A stretch of 64,000 bases of DNA, taken from NCBI RefSeq assembly GCF_008692845.1, contig NZ_VXJW01000005.1, forward strand, positions 186,001-250,000, given 5' to 3'. The stretch comes from Salmonella enterica subsp. arizonae. Its GTDB lineage: Bacteria; Pseudomonadota; Gammaproteobacteria; Enterobacterales; Enterobacteriaceae. How positions within the stretch are numbered: the stretch's first letter is position 1; the number at the start of each line of letters is the position of its first letter. The notes under the pieces are model-generated. The model made no database searches. It was given only the letters and a program-made list of their open reading frames with translations, and was not told the origin of the DNA. This document shows, in pieces, positions 26,286 through 40,225 of the stretch. Position numbers and translations under genes: made by a program.

Positions 26286-26293
26286 CGCGTATA
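26167..26293. repeat. Full-length ERIC element inserted in ftsI 5' end
   Basis: The 127 bp run from TATACGTGAAAGC to GATGACGCGTATA. The core AATCCTCAGGAGCTTACTC and GGTAAGTGACTGGGG corresponds to the ERIC1R and ERIC2 primer regions. Length (127 bp), imperfect palindromy and a flanking TA duplication are all typical of enterobacterial repetitive intergenic consensus elements. Deleting 125 bp joins ACG-CTA-AAT-TCG-AAA-CGC in the FtsI frame, so the insertion into coding sequence can be read directly. Confidence 0.93.
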
Positions 26294-28036
26294 AATTCGA
26301 AACGCCAGGAAGAACAGACCAACTTCATCAGTTGGCGTTTTGCGTTGCTTTGCGGCTGTATTTTACTGGCGCTGGTTTTTTTACTTGGGCGCGCGGCGTG
26401 GCTACAGATTATCGCCCCGGATATGCTGGTGCGTCAGGGCGATATGCGTTCATTGCGTGTTCAGGAAGTCTCCACCTCACGCGGTATGATTACCGACCGT
26501 TCCGGGCGTCCACTGGCGGTCAGCGTACCGGTTAAGGCGATCTGGGCCGATCCGAAAGAAGTTCATGACGCCGGCGGCATCAGCGTCGGCGATCGCTGGA
26601 AAGCGCTTTCCACCGCGCTCAATATCCCGCTCGATCAGCTCTCCGCCCGTATCAACGCCAACCCGAAAGGGCGTTTTATTTATCTGGCGCGTCAGGTGAA
26701 TCCTGACATGGCGGACTACATCAAAAAACTCAAACTGCCGGGTATTCATTTGCGTGAAGAATCACGCCGCTACTACCCGTCAGGAGAAGTAACCGCTCAC
26801 CTCATCGGTTTTACCAACGTCGATAGTCAGGGAATTGAAGGCGTTGAAAAGAGCTTCGATAAGTGGCTTACCGGTCAGCCTGGCGAGCGAATCGTGCGTA
26901 AAGACCGCTATGGTCGCGTGATAGAGGATATCTCCTCCACTGACAGCCAGGCTGCGCACAACCTGGCGTTAAGCATTGATGAACGCTTACAGGCGCTGGT
27001 TTACCGCGAGCTGAACAACGCGGTGGCGTTTAACAAGGCGGAATCCGGTAGCGCGGTGCTGGTCGATGTCAATACCGGTGAAGTGCTGGCGATGGCCAAC
27101 AGCCCTTCTTATAACCCCAACAACCTTGCCGGTACGCCGAAAGACGCGATGCGTAACCGCACCATCACCGACGTGTTTGAACCGGGTTCTACGGTTAAGC
27201 CGATGGTGGTGATGACCGCGCTTCAGCGCGGTATCGTCAACGAAAATACGGTGTTGAATACCGTTCCATACCGAATTAACGGCCACGAAATCAAAGACGT
27301 GGCGCGCTACAGCGAATTAACCCTGACCGGGGTTCTACAGAAGTCGAGTAACGTCGGCGTATCCAAACTGGCGTTAGCGATGCCGTCCTCAGCGTTAGTA
27401 GATACTTACTCACGTTTTGGGCTAGGAAAGGCGACCAATTTGGGGTTGGTCGGAGAACGCAGTGGCTTATATCCTCAAAAACAACGGTGGTCCGACATAG
27501 AGAGGGCCACCTTCTCTTTCGGCTACGGGCTAATGGTAACGCCGTTACAGTTAGCGCGAGTCTATGCAACGATCGGCAGCTATGGCATTTATCGCCCGCT
27601 GTCGATTACCAAAGTCGATCCGCCTGTACCCGGCGAACGCATATTTCCTGAATCCACCGTGCGCACCGTGGTGCATATGATGGAAAGCGTGGCGCTGCCT
27701 GGCGGCGGCGGCGTGAAGGCGGCAATTAAAGGCTACCGTATCGCTATCAAAACCGGTACGGCGAAAAAAGTGGGGCCGGACGGTCGCTACATCAACAAAT
27801 ATATTGCTTATACCGCAGGCGTAGCGCCTGCGAGTCAGCCGCGCTTCGCGCTGGTAGTTGTAATCAACGATCCGCAGGCGGGTAAATACTACGGCGGCGC
27901 CGTTTCCGCGCCGGTGTTTGGTGCCATCATGGGCGGCGTTCTGCGCACCATGAACATCGAACCGGATGCGCTGGCAACGGGCGAAAAAAATGAATTTGTA
28001 ATTAATCAAGGCGAGGGAACAGGTGGCAGATCGTAA
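26282..28036 (+). CDS. ftsI: Septal peptidoglycan transpeptidase FtsI (PBP3), altered N-terminus
   Basis: FtsI is the essential class B penicillin-binding protein that crosslinks septal peptidoglycan with FtsW. The open frame gives 584 residues. MTRI, encoded by the ERIC end, replaces the native MKAAVKTL; the following 580 residues match FtsI throughout. The membrane helix (about 18-40), the active-site motif STVKPM (S307 in E. coli numbering), SSNVG and KTGTAKK are intact. ATG 26282 is the only plausible start: an in-frame stop lies two codons upstream and the next start-like codon is inside the membrane helix. GAAGG abuts the ATG with almost no spacing, so initiation probably depends on coupling to the leader ORF. 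Confidence 0.93.
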   Translation: MTRINSKRQEEQTNFISWRFALLCGCILLALVFLLGRAAWLQIIAPDMLVRQGDMRSLRVQEVSTSRGMITDRSGRPLAVSVPVKAIWADPKEVHDAGGISVGDRWKALSTALNIPLDQLSARINANPKGRFIYLARQVNPDMADYIKKLKLPGIHLREESRRYYPSGEVTAHLIGFTNVDSQGIEGVEKSFDKWLTGQPGERIVRKDRYGRVIEDISSTDSQAAHNLALSIDERLQALVYRELNNAVAFNKAESGSAVLVDVNTGEVLAMANSPSYNPNNLAGTPKDAMRNRTITDVFEPGSTVKPMVVMTALQRGIVNENTVLNTVPYRINGHEIKDVARYSELTLTGVLQKSSNVGVSKLALAMPSSALVDTYSRFGLGKATNLGLVGERSGLYPQKQRWSDIERATFSFGYGLMVTPLQLARVYATIGSYGIYRPLSITKVDPPVPGERIFPESTVRTVVHMMESVALPGGGGVKAAIKGYRIAIKTGTAKKVGPDGRYINKYIAYTAGVAPASQPRFALVVVINDPQAGKYYGGAVSAPVFGAIMGGVLRTMNIEPDALATGEKNEFVINQGEGTGGRS

Positions 28037-29510
28037 TTTGCGCGACCTTCTTGCTCCGTGGGTGGCTGGACTACCCGCGCGAGAACTGCGAGAGATGACG
28101 CTCGACAGCCGTGTGGCTGCGGCGGGCGATCTCTTTGTGGCAGTGGTGGGTCATCAGGCGGACGGGCGTCGATATATCCCGCAGGCGATAGCGCAAGGCG
28201 TAGCTGCCATTATTGCAGAGGCGAGAGACGAGGCGACCGACGGTGAGATTCGCGAAATGCACGGCGTACCGGTCGTCTATCTCAGCCAGCTCAATGAGCG
28301 TTTATCGGCGCTGGCGGGCCGCTTTTACCACGAGCCATCTGAAAACATGCGTCTGGTGGCGGTGACCGGCACCAACGGCAAGACCACCACCACCCAACTG
28401 CTGGCGCAGTGGAGCCAGTTGCTCGGCGAAACCAGCGCGGTGATGGGAACGGTAGGCAACGGACTGTTGGGCAAAGTGATCCCGACGGAGAACACAACCG
28501 GTTCCGCTGTGGATGTTCAGCATGTGCTGGCCAGTCTGGTTGCGCAGGGCGCGACCTTCGGCGCGATGGAAGTCTCTTCTCACGGCCTGGTGCAGCATCG
28601 CGTGGCGGCGCTGAAATTTGCTGCCTCCGTATTTACTAATTTGAGCCGCGACCATCTCGACTATCATGGCGATATGGCGCATTACGAGGCGGCAAAATGG
28701 ATGCTTTATTCAACTCACCATCACGGGCAGGCAATCGTCAACGCCGATGATGAAGTTGGACGCCGCTGGCTGGCGTCGCTACCCGATGCGGTCGCAGTAT
28801 CGATGGAAGGGCATATCAATCCTAACTGTCACGGCCGTTGGCTGAAAGCGGAGGCGGTGGACTACCACGACCGCGGAGCGACGATTCGTTTTGCTTCAAG
28901 CTGGGGTGAAGGCGAAATAGAAAGCCGCCTGATGGGCGCGTTTAACGTCAGCAACTTACTGCTGGCGTTGGCGACGCTGCTGGCGCTGGGCTATCCGTTA
29001 ACGGATTTGCTGAAAACCGCCGCGCGTTTGCAGCCGGTTTGCGGGCGGATGGAAGTCTTTAGCGCGCCAGGCAAAGCCACTGTCGTTGTCGATTACGCGC
29101 ACACGCCTGATGCGCTGGAAAAAGCGTTGCAGGCGGCGCGTCTGCACTGCGCCGGAAAATTATGGTGCGTCTTTGGCTGTGGCGGGGATCGTGACAAAGG
29201 TAAGCGCCCACTCATGGGGGCCATTGCCGAAGAGTTCGCGGATATCGTCGTGGTGACTGACGATAACCCGCGTACCGAGGAGCCGCGCGCCATTATCAAC
29301 GATATTCTGGCTGGAATGCTGGACGCCGGGCAGGTCAGGGTAATGGAAGGCCGCGCTGAGGCGGTAACCAACGCCATTATGCAGGCAAAAGACAATGACG
29401 TCGTGCTGATTGCAGGTAAAGGGCACGAGGATTACCAGATTGTCGGCACGCAGCGTCTTGATTATTCAGACCGCGTGACCGCAGCGCGTTTGCTGGGGGT
29501 GATCGCATGA
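28023..29510 (+). CDS. murE: UDP-MurNAc-tripeptide synthetase (meso-DAP adding)
   Basis: MurE adds meso-diaminopimelate to UDP-MurNAc-L-Ala-D-Glu. The 495-residue protein starts at GTG 28023, overlapping ftsI by 14 bp. It carries the ATP loop [10 protein letters not shown] (about 115-124) and the DNPRTEEP motif that selects meso-DAP over lysine. Its stop overlaps the murF start by 4 bp. Cytoplasmic; essential. Confidence 0.97.
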   Translation: MADRNLRDLLAPWVAGLPARELREMTLDSRVAAAGDLFVAVVGHQADGRRYIPQAIAQGVAAIIAEARDEATDGEIREMHGVPVVYLSQLNERLSALAGRFYHEPSENMRLVAVTGTNGKTTTTQLLAQWSQLLGETSAVMGTVGNGLLGKVIPTENTTGSAVDVQHVLASLVAQGATFGAMEVSSHGLVQHRVAALKFAASVFTNLSRDHLDYHGDMAHYEAAKWMLYSTHHHGQAIVNADDEVGRRWLASLPDAVAVSMEGHINPNCHGRWLKAEAVDYHDRGATIRFASSWGEGEIESRLMGAFNVSNLLLALATLLALGYPLTDLLKTAARLQPVCGRMEVFSAPGKATVVVDYAHTPDALEKALQAARLHCAGKLWCVFGCGGDRDKGKRPLMGAIAEEFADIVVVTDDNPRTEEPRAIINDILAGMLDAGQVRVMEGRAEAVTNAIMQAKDNDVVLIAGKGHEDYQIVGTQRLDYSDRVTAARLLGVIA

Positions 29511-30865
29511 TTAGCGTAACGCTCAGCAAAATTGCCGATGTCCTTGGCGCCGAACATCGCGGGGCGGATCTCACTCTCGATACGGTCATTACCGATACAC
29601 GGAAAGTGACGCCGGGATGCCTGTTCGTGGCGCTGAAAGGGGAACGCTTTGATGCGCATGATTTTGCTGATAAAGCAAAAGCGAACGGCGCTGGCGCCCT
29701 GCTGGTCAGTCGTCCTCTGGATATCGATCTTCCGCAGGTGATTGTAAAAGACACGCGTCAGGCATTTGGCCAACTGGCCGCCTGGGTACGTATGCAGGTA
29801 CCGGCGCGGGTGGTGGCGTTAACCGGTTCGTCCGGCAAAACCTCGGTCAAAGAGATGACCGCCGCGATTCTTAGCCAGTGCGGAAATACCCTGTATACCG
29901 CAGGCAATTTTAACAACGATATCGGCGTGCCGATAACGCTGCTGCGATTAAACCATGATTATGACTATGCCGTAATCGAATTAGGCGCTAATCACCAGGG
30001 CGAAATCGCCTGGACCGTTAGCCTGACGCGCCCGGAAGCGGCGCTGGTCAATAATCTGGCGGCGGCGCATCTGGAAGGCTTCGGCTCGTTAGCCGGCGTG
30101 GCGAAAGCGAAAGGCGAAATCTATACCGGTTTGCCTGAGAACGGTATCGCGATTATGAATGCCGATAATAACGATTGGCTAAACTGGCAAAGCATTATTG
30201 GCGATCGCCAGGTGTGGCGTTTCTCACCGAATGCGGCAAACAGCGACTTTACCGCCGCGAATATTCACGTTACGTCACATGGTACAGAATTTACCTTGCA
30301 AACGCCGAGGGGCAGCATTGATGTACTGCTGCCGCTGCCGGGGCGGCACAATATTGCTAACGCGCTGGCGGCCGCTGCTTTATCAATGGCGGTGGGGGCG
30401 ACGCTGACGACCATTAAAGCGGGTCTGGCGACGTTAAAAGCCGTGCCTGGACGACTGTTCCCGGTTCAGTTAAGTGAAAACCAACTGGTGCTGGATGACG
30501 CTTATAACGCCAACGTCGGTTCAATGACCGCCGCAGTGCAAGTCCTTTCTGAAATGCCAGGCTACCGCGTGCTGGTGGTGGGCGATATGGCTGAACTGGG
30601 CGCAGAAAGCGAAGCGTGCCACATCCAGGTTGGCGAGGCCGCAAAAGCGGCGGGTATCGATCGAGTGTTAAGTACCGGAAAACGCAGTCAGGCTATCAGC
30701 CACGCCAGCGGCGTTGGCGAACATTTTGCAGATAAAGCCGCGCTGATTGCGCGTTTAAAGGCTCTGCTCCAGGAGCAACCGATGATGACTATTTTAGTGA
30801 AAGGATCACGCAGCGCCGCGATGGAAGACGTGGTTCATGCGTTACAGGAGAAAGGTTCATGTTAG
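29507..30865 (+). CDS. murF: UDP-MurNAc-pentapeptide synthetase
   Basis: MurF adds D-Ala-D-Ala to complete the UDP-MurNAc-pentapeptide. The 452-residue Mur ligase has the ATP loop [13 protein letters not shown] (about 105-117) and the C-terminal ligase domain. It overlaps murE by 4 bp (ATGA) and mraY by 7 bp, in keeping with coupled translation of the cluster. Family length and motifs are complete. Confidence 0.97.
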
Positions 30866-31941
30866 TTTGGCTGGCCGAGCATTTGGTCAAATATTATTCC
30901 GGCTTTAACGTCTTTTCTTATCTGACGTTTCGCGCCATCGTCAGCCTGCTGACCGCGTTGTTCATCTCTTTATGGATGGGCCCGCGTATGATCGCTCGTC
31001 TGCAAAAACTCTCTTTTGGCCAGGTTGTACGTAACGATGGCCCGGAATCGCACTTCAGTAAACGTGGTACGCCGACGATGGGCGGCATCATGATCCTGAC
31101 AGCGATTGTGATTTCCGTTCTGTTATGGGCTTACCCGTCTAACCCATACGTCTGGTGCGTGCTGGTAGTACTGATTGGCTACGGTATTATCGGTTTTGTC
31201 GATGACTACCGCAAAGTGGTGCGTAAAGATACCAAGGGGCTGATTGCGCGCTGGAAATATTTCTGGATGTCGGTTATCGCGCTTGGCGTGGCTTTTGCGC
31301 TTTATCTCGTCGGGAAAGACACGCCTGCGACCCAACTGGTGGTACCGTTCTTTAAAGATGTTATGCCGCAATTGGGGCTGTTTTACATCCTGCTGTCCTA
31401 CTTTGTCATCGTTGGTACGGGTAACGCCGTGAACCTGACAGACGGGCTCGATGGCCTGGCGATTATGCCGACCGTCTTCGTTGCCGCCGGCTTTGCGTTG
31501 GTAGCATGGGCGACCGGGAACATGAACTTCGCCAATTATCTGCATATTCCGTATTTACGTCATGCGGGCGAACTGGTGATCGTCTGTACGGCCATTGTCG
31601 GCGCGGGATTAGGATTCTTGTGGTTTAACACCTATCCGGCGCAGGTTTTTATGGGCGATGTCGGATCGCTGGCGTTGGGCGGCGCGTTGGGCATTATTGC
31701 CGTGCTGTTGCGTCAGGAATTCCTGCTGGTGATTATGGGCGGCGTCTTTGTGGTGGAAACCCTGTCGGTCATCCTGCAGGTGGGTTCTTTCAAATTACGC
31801 GGACAGCGTATTTTCCGTATGGCGCCTATCCATCACCATTATGAACTGAAAGGTTGGCCGGAACCGCGCGTGATTGTGCGCTTCTGGATTATTTCGCTGA
31901 TGCTGGTGCTGATTGGCCTGGCAACGCTGAAGGTACGTTAA
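30859..31941 (+). CDS. mraY: Phospho-MurNAc-pentapeptide translocase
   Basis: MraY transfers phospho-MurNAc-pentapeptide to undecaprenyl phosphate, producing lipid I at the inner membrane. The 360-residue protein has about ten membrane helices. The conserved aspartate motifs FVDDYRK and [10 protein letters not shown] and the HHHYELKGW loop are present. The start overlaps the murF end. Essential; no lesions. Confidence 0.97.
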
Positions 31942-31943
31942 TC

Positions 31944-33260
31944 ATGGCTGATTACCAGAGCAAAAACGTCGTCATTATCGGTCTGGGCTTAACCGGACTT
32001 TCCTGCGTGGATTTTTTCCTCGCCCGCGGCGTCACGCCGCGCGTGATGGATACCCGCGTGACGCCGCCGGGTCTGGATAAACTGCCGCAAGAAATTGAGC
32101 GCCACGTTGGCGGCCTGAATGACGAATGGCTATTAGCGGCAGATTTGATTGTCGCCAGCCCTGGCATCGCCCTGGCGAATCCCTCTCTTAGCGCTGCCGC
32201 CAGCGCTGGAGTAGAAATTGTCGGCGATATCGAACTGTTTTGCCGCGAAGCGCAGGCGCCGATTGTGGCCATCACCGGCTCGAACGGCAAAAGCACCGTG
32301 ACCACATTAGTGGGCGAGATGGCGAAGGCGGCGGGCGTCAATGTCGGCGTTGGCGGTAATATCGGACTTCCGGCGCTGATGCTGCTGGATGCCGATCGCG
32401 AACTGTACGTGCTTGAACTCTCCAGCTTCCAACTGGAAACCACGTCAAGTTTGCAGGCGGTGGCGGCAACGGTGCTCAATGTCACTGAAGATCATATGGA
32501 TAGATATCCGTTTGGTCTGCAACAGTACCGGGCAGCGAAACTGAGCGTCTACGAGAATGCGAAAGTGTGCGTGGTGAATGCCGATGACGCGTTGACGATG
32601 CCGGTACGCGGCGCCGATGAACGCTGCGTCAGTTTTGGCGTCAATATGGGTGATTATCATCTTAATCGTCAACAGGGTGAAACCTGGTTGCGGGTAAAAG
32701 GCGAGAAAGTGCTGAACGTGAAAGAGATGAAGCTTTCCGGCCAGCATAACTATACCAATGCGTTAGCGGCGCTGGCGCTGGCGGATGCCGCTGGTCTGCC
32801 GCGCGCCAGCAGTCTGAAGGCGTTGACGACATTTACCGGGCTAGCGCACCGCTTCCAGCTAGCGCTGGAACATAACGGCGTACGTTGGATCAACGATTCG
32901 AAAGCGACCAACGTCGGCAGTACCGAAGCGGCGCTAAACGGGTTGCATGTGGACGGCACGCTGCATCTGCTGCTGGGCGGCGACGGTAAGTCGGCAGACT
33001 TTTCTTCGCTGGCGCGCTATTTGACTGGCGACCGTATCCGCCTTTACTGTTTTGGGCGCGATGGCGCGCAGCTTGCCGCGCTGCGTCCGGAAATCGCAGA
33101 ACAGACTGAAACGATGGAAGAGGCGATGCGTTTGCTGGCGCCGCGCGTTCAGTCGGGCGATATGGTGCTACTGTCGCCCGCCTGCGCCAGCCTTGATCAG
33201 TTTAAAAGTTTTGAGCAACGGGGCGATGTCTTTACCCGTCTGGCGAAGGAGTTGGGTTGA
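31944..33260 (+). CDS. murD: UDP-MurNAc-L-alanine:D-glutamate ligase
   Basis: MurD adds D-glutamate to UDP-MurNAc-L-Ala. The start is the ATG at 31944 ([15 protein letters not shown]), two bases after mraY, giving the standard 438 residues; the longer open frame upstream lies inside mraY. The ATP loop [13 protein letters not shown] (about 110-122) and the N-terminal UDP-binding Rossmann-like motif GLGLTG are present. The stop overlaps the ftsW ATG by one base. Confidence 0.97.
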   Translation: MADYQSKNVVIIGLGLTGLSCVDFFLARGVTPRVMDTRVTPPGLDKLPQEIERHVGGLNDEWLLAADLIVASPGIALANPSLSAAASAGVEIVGDIELFCREAQAPIVAITGSNGKSTVTTLVGEMAKAAGVNVGVGGNIGLPALMLLDADRELYVLELSSFQLETTSSLQAVAATVLNVTEDHMDRYPFGLQQYRAAKLSVYENAKVCVVNADDALTMPVRGADERCVSFGVNMGDYHLNRQQGETWLRVKGEKVLNVKEMKLSGQHNYTNALAALALADAAGLPRASSLKALTTFTGLAHRFQLALEHNGVRWINDSKATNVGSTEAALNGLHVDGTLHLLLGGDGKSADFSSLARYLTGDRIRLYCFGRDGAQLAALRPEIAEQTETMEEAMRLLAPRVQSGDMVLLSPACASLDQFKSFEQRGDVFTRLAKELG

Positions 33261-34504
33261 TGCGTTTATCTCTCCCCCGTCTGAGAATGCCGCGCGTACC
33301 AGGTTTTGGCCTCCTGGCCTGGCTGTTTGCGGCGCTTAAAGGCTGGGTGATGGCTTCGCGCGATAAAGACGCCGACAGCCTGATCATGTATGACCGCACG
33401 CTGCTATGGCTGACCTTCGGGCTGGCGGCGATAGGTTTTGTCATGGTGACGTCGGCCTCCATGCCAGTCGGACAGCGTCTGGCGAACGATCCGTTTTTGT
33501 TTGCCAAACGTGATGCGCTCTATATCTTCCTGGCATTTTGTCTGGCGATGGTCACGCTGCGTTTGCCAATGACCTTCTGGCAAAAATACAGCACGACAAT
33601 GCTAATTGCGTCGATCATTATGCTGCTTATCGTGCTGGTCGTCGGGAGTTCGGTCAACGGGGCATCGCGCTGGATTGCGCTGGGGCCGCTGCGTATTCAG
33701 CCTGCGGAGTTTACTAAGTTGTCGTTGTTCTGCTATCTCGCGAACTATCTGGTGCGTAAGGTTGATGAAGTGCGCAACAACCTGCGCGGCTTTTTAAAAC
33801 CAATGGGCGTGATTCTGGTGCTGGCGGTGTTACTGCTGGCGCAGCCTGACCTCGGGACGGTGGTCGTACTGTTTGTCACCACGCTGGCGATGCTGTTTCT
33901 CGCTGGGGCGAAATTATGGCAGTTCATCGCCATTATCGGGATGGGGATATCGGCAGTGATTCTGTTGATCCTCGCTGAACCATATCGTATTCGCCGCGTC
34001 ACCTCTTTCTGGAACCCTTGGGAAGATCCATTCGGCAGCGGTTATCAGCTAACGCAGTCGTTAATGGCTTTTGGTCGCGGTGAGATATGGGGGCAAGGGC
34101 TGGGGAATTCGGTACAGAAACTGGAGTATTTGCCAGAGGCGCACACTGATTTCATCTTCGCCATTATTGGGGAAGAACTGGGTTATATCGGTGTGGTATT
34201 GGCGCTTTTAATGGTATTCTTCGTCGCTTTTCGCGCGATGTCGATTGGCCGTAAGGCGCTGCAGATTGACCACCGTTTTTCCGGATTTTTAGCCTGTTCT
34301 ATCGGTATCTGGTTTAGCTTCCAGGCGCTGGTGAACGTTGGCGCGGCGGCGGGAATGCTACCGACGAAAGGTCTGACGCTGCCGCTGATCAGTTATGGCG
34401 GGTCGAGTCTGTTGATTATGTCGACGGCCATTATGTTTTTATTACGTATTGATTATGAAACGCGTCTGGAAAAAGCGCAGGCGTTTACACGAGGTTCTCG
34501 ATGA
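33260..34504 (+). CDS. ftsW: Septal peptidoglycan polymerase FtsW
   Basis: FtsW is the SEDS-family glycosyltransferase that polymerises lipid II at the septum with FtsI. The 414-residue protein has ten membrane helices and the SEDS signature around [19 protein letters not shown] start at ATG 33260, in a TTGATG junction with the murD stop; the TTG one codon earlier is not needed. It overlaps murG by 4 bp. Intact. Confidence 0.96.
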   Translation: MRLSLPRLRMPRVPGFGLLAWLFAALKGWVMASRDKDADSLIMYDRTLLWLTFGLAAIGFVMVTSASMPVGQRLANDPFLFAKRDALYIFLAFCLAMVTLRLPMTFWQKYSTTMLIASIIMLLIVLVVGSSVNGASRWIALGPLRIQPAEFTKLSLFCYLANYLVRKVDEVRNNLRGFLKPMGVILVLAVLLLAQPDLGTVVVLFVTTLAMLFLAGAKLWQFIAIIGMGISAVILLILAEPYRIRRVTSFWNPWEDPFGSGYQLTQSLMAFGRGEIWGQGLGNSVQKLEYLPEAHTDFIFAIIGEELGYIGVVLALLMVFFVAFRAMSIGRKALQIDHRFSGFLACSIGIWFSFQALVNVGAAAGMLPTKGLTLPLISYGGSSLLIMSTAIMFLLRIDYETRLEKAQAFTRGSR

Positions 34505-35568
34505 GTGGTCAACCGAAGCGGTTAATGGTGATGGCAGGCGGTACCGGCGGACATGTGTTTCCGGGGCTGGCCGTTGCGCACCATTTAATGGCTCAGGGCT
34601 GGCAGGTTCGCTGGCTGGGCACCGCCGATCGTATGGAAGCGGATTTAGTGCCGAAGCATGGCATCGACATTGACTTTATTCGGATCTCCGGTCTGCGCGG
34701 TAAAGGCGTAAAAGCGCTTCTGGCGGCGCCGCTGCGGATTTTTAACGCCTGGCGGCAGGCGCGGGCGATCATGAAGCGGTTTAAGCCGGATGTCGTGCTG
34801 GGAATGGGCGGTTATGTTTCCGGCCCCGGCGGTCTTGCCGCCTGGTCATTGGGTATTCCGGTCGTCCTGCATGAGCAAAACGGTATCGCCGGGCTAACCA
34901 ATCAGTGGCTGGCCAAAATCGCGACCACGGTGATGCAGGCGTTTCCCGGTGCGTTCCCGAACGCGGAAGTGGTGGGTAACCCGGTGCGTACCGACGTACT
35001 GGCGTTGCCGTTGCCGCAGGTGCGTCTGGCCGGTCGTGACGGCCCGATTCGCGTGTTGGTGGTCGGCGGTTCTCAGGGGGCGCGAGTCCTGAACCAGACG
35101 CTGCCGCAGGTTGCCGCCAGACTGGGCGATACGGTTACAATCTGGCATCAAAGCGGAAAAGGCGCGCAGCTCACGGCAGAGCAGGCGTATGCCGGGGCGG
35201 GACAACCGCAGCATAAGGTAACGGAATTTATCGATGACATGGCCGCCGCCTATGCGTGGGCGGATGTGGTGGTGTGCCGTTCCGGCGCTTTAACAGTGAG
35301 CGAGATCGCCGCCGCCGGGTTACCGGCGATATTCGTGCCATTTCAGCATAAAGACAGGCAGCAGTACTGGAATGCGCTGCCGTTAGAAAACGCCGGCGCA
35401 GCGAAGATTCTTGAGCAGCCGCAGTTTACTGCGGAAGCGGTCGCCGACACCCTGGCGGGATGGTCGCGAGACACTTTGTTAACAATGGCGGAGCGTGCCC
35501 GCGCGGTATCCATTCTGGATGCCACCGAGCGCGTCGCCAGTGAAGTCATCCGGGTTGCCCGGACGTAA
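34501..35568 (+). CDS. murG: Lipid II synthase (UDP-GlcNAc transferase)
   Basis: MurG adds GlcNAc to lipid I on the inner face of the membrane, making lipid II. The 355-residue GT-B enzyme shows the glycine-rich loops [16 protein letters not shown] (about 11-26) and [12 protein letters not shown] (about 188-199). The UDP-GlcNAc-binding [19 protein letters not shown] segment is also present. It is followed by a short gap carrying an ERIC remnant before murC. Confidence 0.97.
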   Translation: MSGQPKRLMVMAGGTGGHVFPGLAVAHHLMAQGWQVRWLGTADRMEADLVPKHGIDIDFIRISGLRGKGVKALLAAPLRIFNAWRQARAIMKRFKPDVVLGMGGYVSGPGGLAAWSLGIPVVLHEQNGIAGLTNQWLAKIATTVMQAFPGAFPNAEVVGNPVRTDVLALPLPQVRLAGRDGPIRVLVVGGSQGARVLNQTLPQVAARLGDTVTIWHQSGKGAQLTAEQAYAGAGQPQHKVTEFIDDMAAAYAWADVVVCRSGALTVSEIAAAGLPAIFVPFQHKDRQQYWNALPLENAGAAKILEQPQFTAEAVADTLAGWSRDTLLTMAERARAVSILDATERVASEVIRVART

Positions 35569-35600
35569 TTTGTAGCGGTGCCTTTTGCATCGCAGGTTTT

Positions 35601-35664
35601 TATACCCTCAATCATTCGGGTTGCAGGAAAGGCAACGTATCTGCAATTTGAAGTATGACGGGTA
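35601..35664. repeat. Internally deleted ERIC element, murG-murC gap
   Basis: TATACCCTCAATCATTCGGG... to ...TTTGAAGTATGACGGGTA (64 bp) has ends that are imperfect inverted repeats of each other. Both ends resemble ERIC termini, but the central conserved core is missing. It would still fold as a hairpin in the dcw transcript. Confidence 0.7.
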
Positions 35665-35685
35665 GTCGAGTTAATGGCGTAAAGA

Positions 35686-38074
<2,389 letters not shown>

Positions 38075-38075
38075 T

Positions 38076-38906
38076 ATGTCGCAAGCTGCGCTGAACACGC
38101 GAAACAGTGACGAAGAGACGCCTTCTTCACGCCGTAATAATGGAACGCGTCTTGTGGGAATGATATTCCTGCTGACGGTGCTGTGTACCGTGTTTGTTAG
38201 CGGGTGGGTCGTGTTAAGGTGGATGGAAGATGCGCAGCGTTTACCGTTATCAAAGCTGGTATTAACCGGCGAGCGTCACTACACGCGTAACGATGATATC
38301 CGCCAGGCAATACTGGCTCTGGGCGCGCCGGGAACCTTTATGACTCAGGATGTGAACATTATCCAGAGCCAGATTGAGCGTTTACCGTGGATTAAACAGG
38401 CCAGCGTCAGAAAACAGTGGCCTGATGAATTGAAGATTCATCTGGTTGAATATGTGCCGATTGCGCGTTGGAATGATCAACATATGGTCGATGCTGAAGG
38501 CAATACCTTCAGTGTCCCGTCAGATCGCATCGGCAAACAGGTTTTACCCATGTTGTACGGCCCGGAAGGCAGCGCGAGTGAAGTGTTGCAAGGATACCGC
38601 GAGATGGGGCAGGTGCTGGCTAAGGATAAATTCACTCTGAAGGAAGCGGCGATGACCGCACGTCGCTCCTGGCAATTGACGCTTAATAACGGCATTAAGC
38701 TCAATCTTGGCAGGGGCGATACGATGAAAAGGTTGGCTCGCTTTGTAGAACTCTATCCGGTTTTACAGCAGCAGGCGCAAACCGATGGCAAACGGATTAG
38801 CTACGTTGATTTGCGTTATGACTCAGGTGCGGCGGTTGGCTGGGTGCCGCTCCCCCCTGAGGAATCTAATCAGCAACAGAATCAGGCACAGGCAGAACAA
38901 CAATGA
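38076..38906 (+). CDS. ftsQ: Cell division protein FtsQ
   Basis: FtsQ is the bitopic scaffold of the FtsQLB complex at the divisome. The 276-residue protein has a cytoplasmic tail and one membrane helix (about 27-48, [19 protein letters not shown]). The periplasmic POTRA domain follows (about 57-125, [20 protein letters not shown]) with the beta domain after it. It overlaps ftsA by 4 bp. In relatives several ftsQAZ promoters lie in ddlB and ftsQ. Confidence 0.96.
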   Translation: MSQAALNTRNSDEETPSSRRNNGTRLVGMIFLLTVLCTVFVSGWVVLRWMEDAQRLPLSKLVLTGERHYTRNDDIRQAILALGAPGTFMTQDVNIIQSQIERLPWIKQASVRKQWPDELKIHLVEYVPIARWNDQHMVDAEGNTFSVPSDRIGKQVLPMLYGPEGSASEVLQGYREMGQVLAKDKFTLKEAAMTARRSWQLTLNNGIKLNLGRGDTMKRLARFVELYPVLQQQAQTDGKRISYVDLRYDSGAAVGWVPLPPEESNQQQNQAQAEQQ

Positions 38907-40165
38907 TCAAGGCGACGGACAGAAAACTGGTAGTAGGACTGGAGATTGGCACCGCGAAGGTTGCCGCTTTAGTAGGGGAAGTTCTGCCCGACGGTATGGT
39001 CAATATCATTGGCGTGGGCAGTTGTCCATCGCGGGGTATGGATAAAGGCGGGGTGAATGACCTTGAGTCAGTAGTGAAGTGCGTTCAGCGCGCTATTGAC
39101 CAAGCGGAATTGATGGCGGATTGCCAGATATCTTCGGTATATCTGGCGCTTTCTGGAAAGCATATTAGCTGTCAGAATGAGATAGGCATGGTGCCTATTT
39201 CTGAAGAAGAAGTGACGCAGGAAGATGTGGAAAACGTCGTGCATACTGCGAAGTCAGTGCGCGTGCGCGACGAGCATCGCGTGCTGCATGTGATTCCTCA
39301 GGAGTACGCCATTGACTACCAGGAAGGCATTAAAAACCCGGTAGGTCTTTCCGGCGTGCGAATGCAGGCGAAAGTGCATTTGATTACCTGCCACAACGAT
39401 ATGGCAAAAAACATTGTCAAAGCTGTTGAACGTTGTGGTCTAAAAGTTGACCAATTGATATTTGCCGGACTGGCGGCCAGCTATTCCGTGTTGACGGAAG
39501 ATGAACGTGAACTGGGCGTCTGTGTCGTGGATATCGGCGGTGGTACAATGGATATCGCCGTTTATACTGGCGGCGCGCTGCGCCATACCAAAGTGATCCC
39601 TTACGCGGGGAATGTGGTGACCAGCGATATCGCTTATGCCTTTGGTACGCCGCCGAGCGATGCCGAAGCCATTAAAGTCCGCCATGGTTGCGCGCTGGGT
39701 TCCATCGTCGGTAAAGACGAGAGTGTTGAAGTGCCAAGCGTAGGCGGGCGTCCGCCGCGCAGCCTGCAACGCCAGACGCTGGCGGAAGTAATTGAGCCGC
39801 GTTATACCGAGCTGCTCAATCTGGTCAACGAAGAGATATTGCAATTACAGGAACAGCTTCGCCAACAAGGGGTAAAACATCACCTGGCGGCGGGGATTGT
39901 GTTAACCGGTGGCGCGGCGCAAATCGAAGGGCTTGCGGCTTGCGCCCAGCGCGTATTCCATACGCAGGTGCGTATCGGCGCGCCGCTGAATATCACCGGT
40001 CTGACGGATTATGCCCAGGAGCCGTATTATTCGACGGCGGTGGGATTGCTTCACTACGGGAAAGAGTCCCACTTAAACGGTGAAGCAGAAGTGGAAAAAC
40101 GTGTTACGGCATCAGTTGGCTCGTGGATCAAGCGACTTAATAGCTGGCTGCGAAAAGAGTTTTAA
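38903..40165 (+). CDS. ftsA: Cell division protein FtsA
   Basis: FtsA is the actin-like membrane anchor of FtsZ. The 420-residue protein has the ATP-binding segments [17 protein letters not shown] and [19 protein letters not shown]-terminal amphipathic helix ([17 protein letters not shown]) inserts in the membrane. It is coupled to ftsQ and lies 60 bp before ftsZ. Confidence 0.97.
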   Translation: MIKATDRKLVVGLEIGTAKVAALVGEVLPDGMVNIIGVGSCPSRGMDKGGVNDLESVVKCVQRAIDQAELMADCQISSVYLALSGKHISCQNEIGMVPISEEEVTQEDVENVVHTAKSVRVRDEHRVLHVIPQEYAIDYQEGIKNPVGLSGVRMQAKVHLITCHNDMAKNIVKAVERCGLKVDQLIFAGLAASYSVLTEDERELGVCVVDIGGGTMDIAVYTGGALRHTKVIPYAGNVVTSDIAYAFGTPPSDAEAIKVRHGCALGSIVGKDESVEVPSVGGRPPRSLQRQTLAEVIEPRYTELLNLVNEEILQLQEQLRQQGVKHHLAAGIVLTGGAAQIEGLAACAQRVFHTQVRIGAPLNITGLTDYAQEPYYSTAVGLLHYGKESHLNGEAEVEKRVTASVGSWIKRLNSWLRKEF

Positions 40166-40225
40166 TTTTTATGAGGCCGCCAGATATTACGGCCTCAGGC
40201 GACAGGCACATGACGGAGAGAGATT

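Noticed and set aside
26282-26293. Sequencing or assembly error as explanation for the ftsI junction
   Set aside because: The extra DNA is a precise 127-bp ERIC with a TA duplication, as expected of a real insertion.
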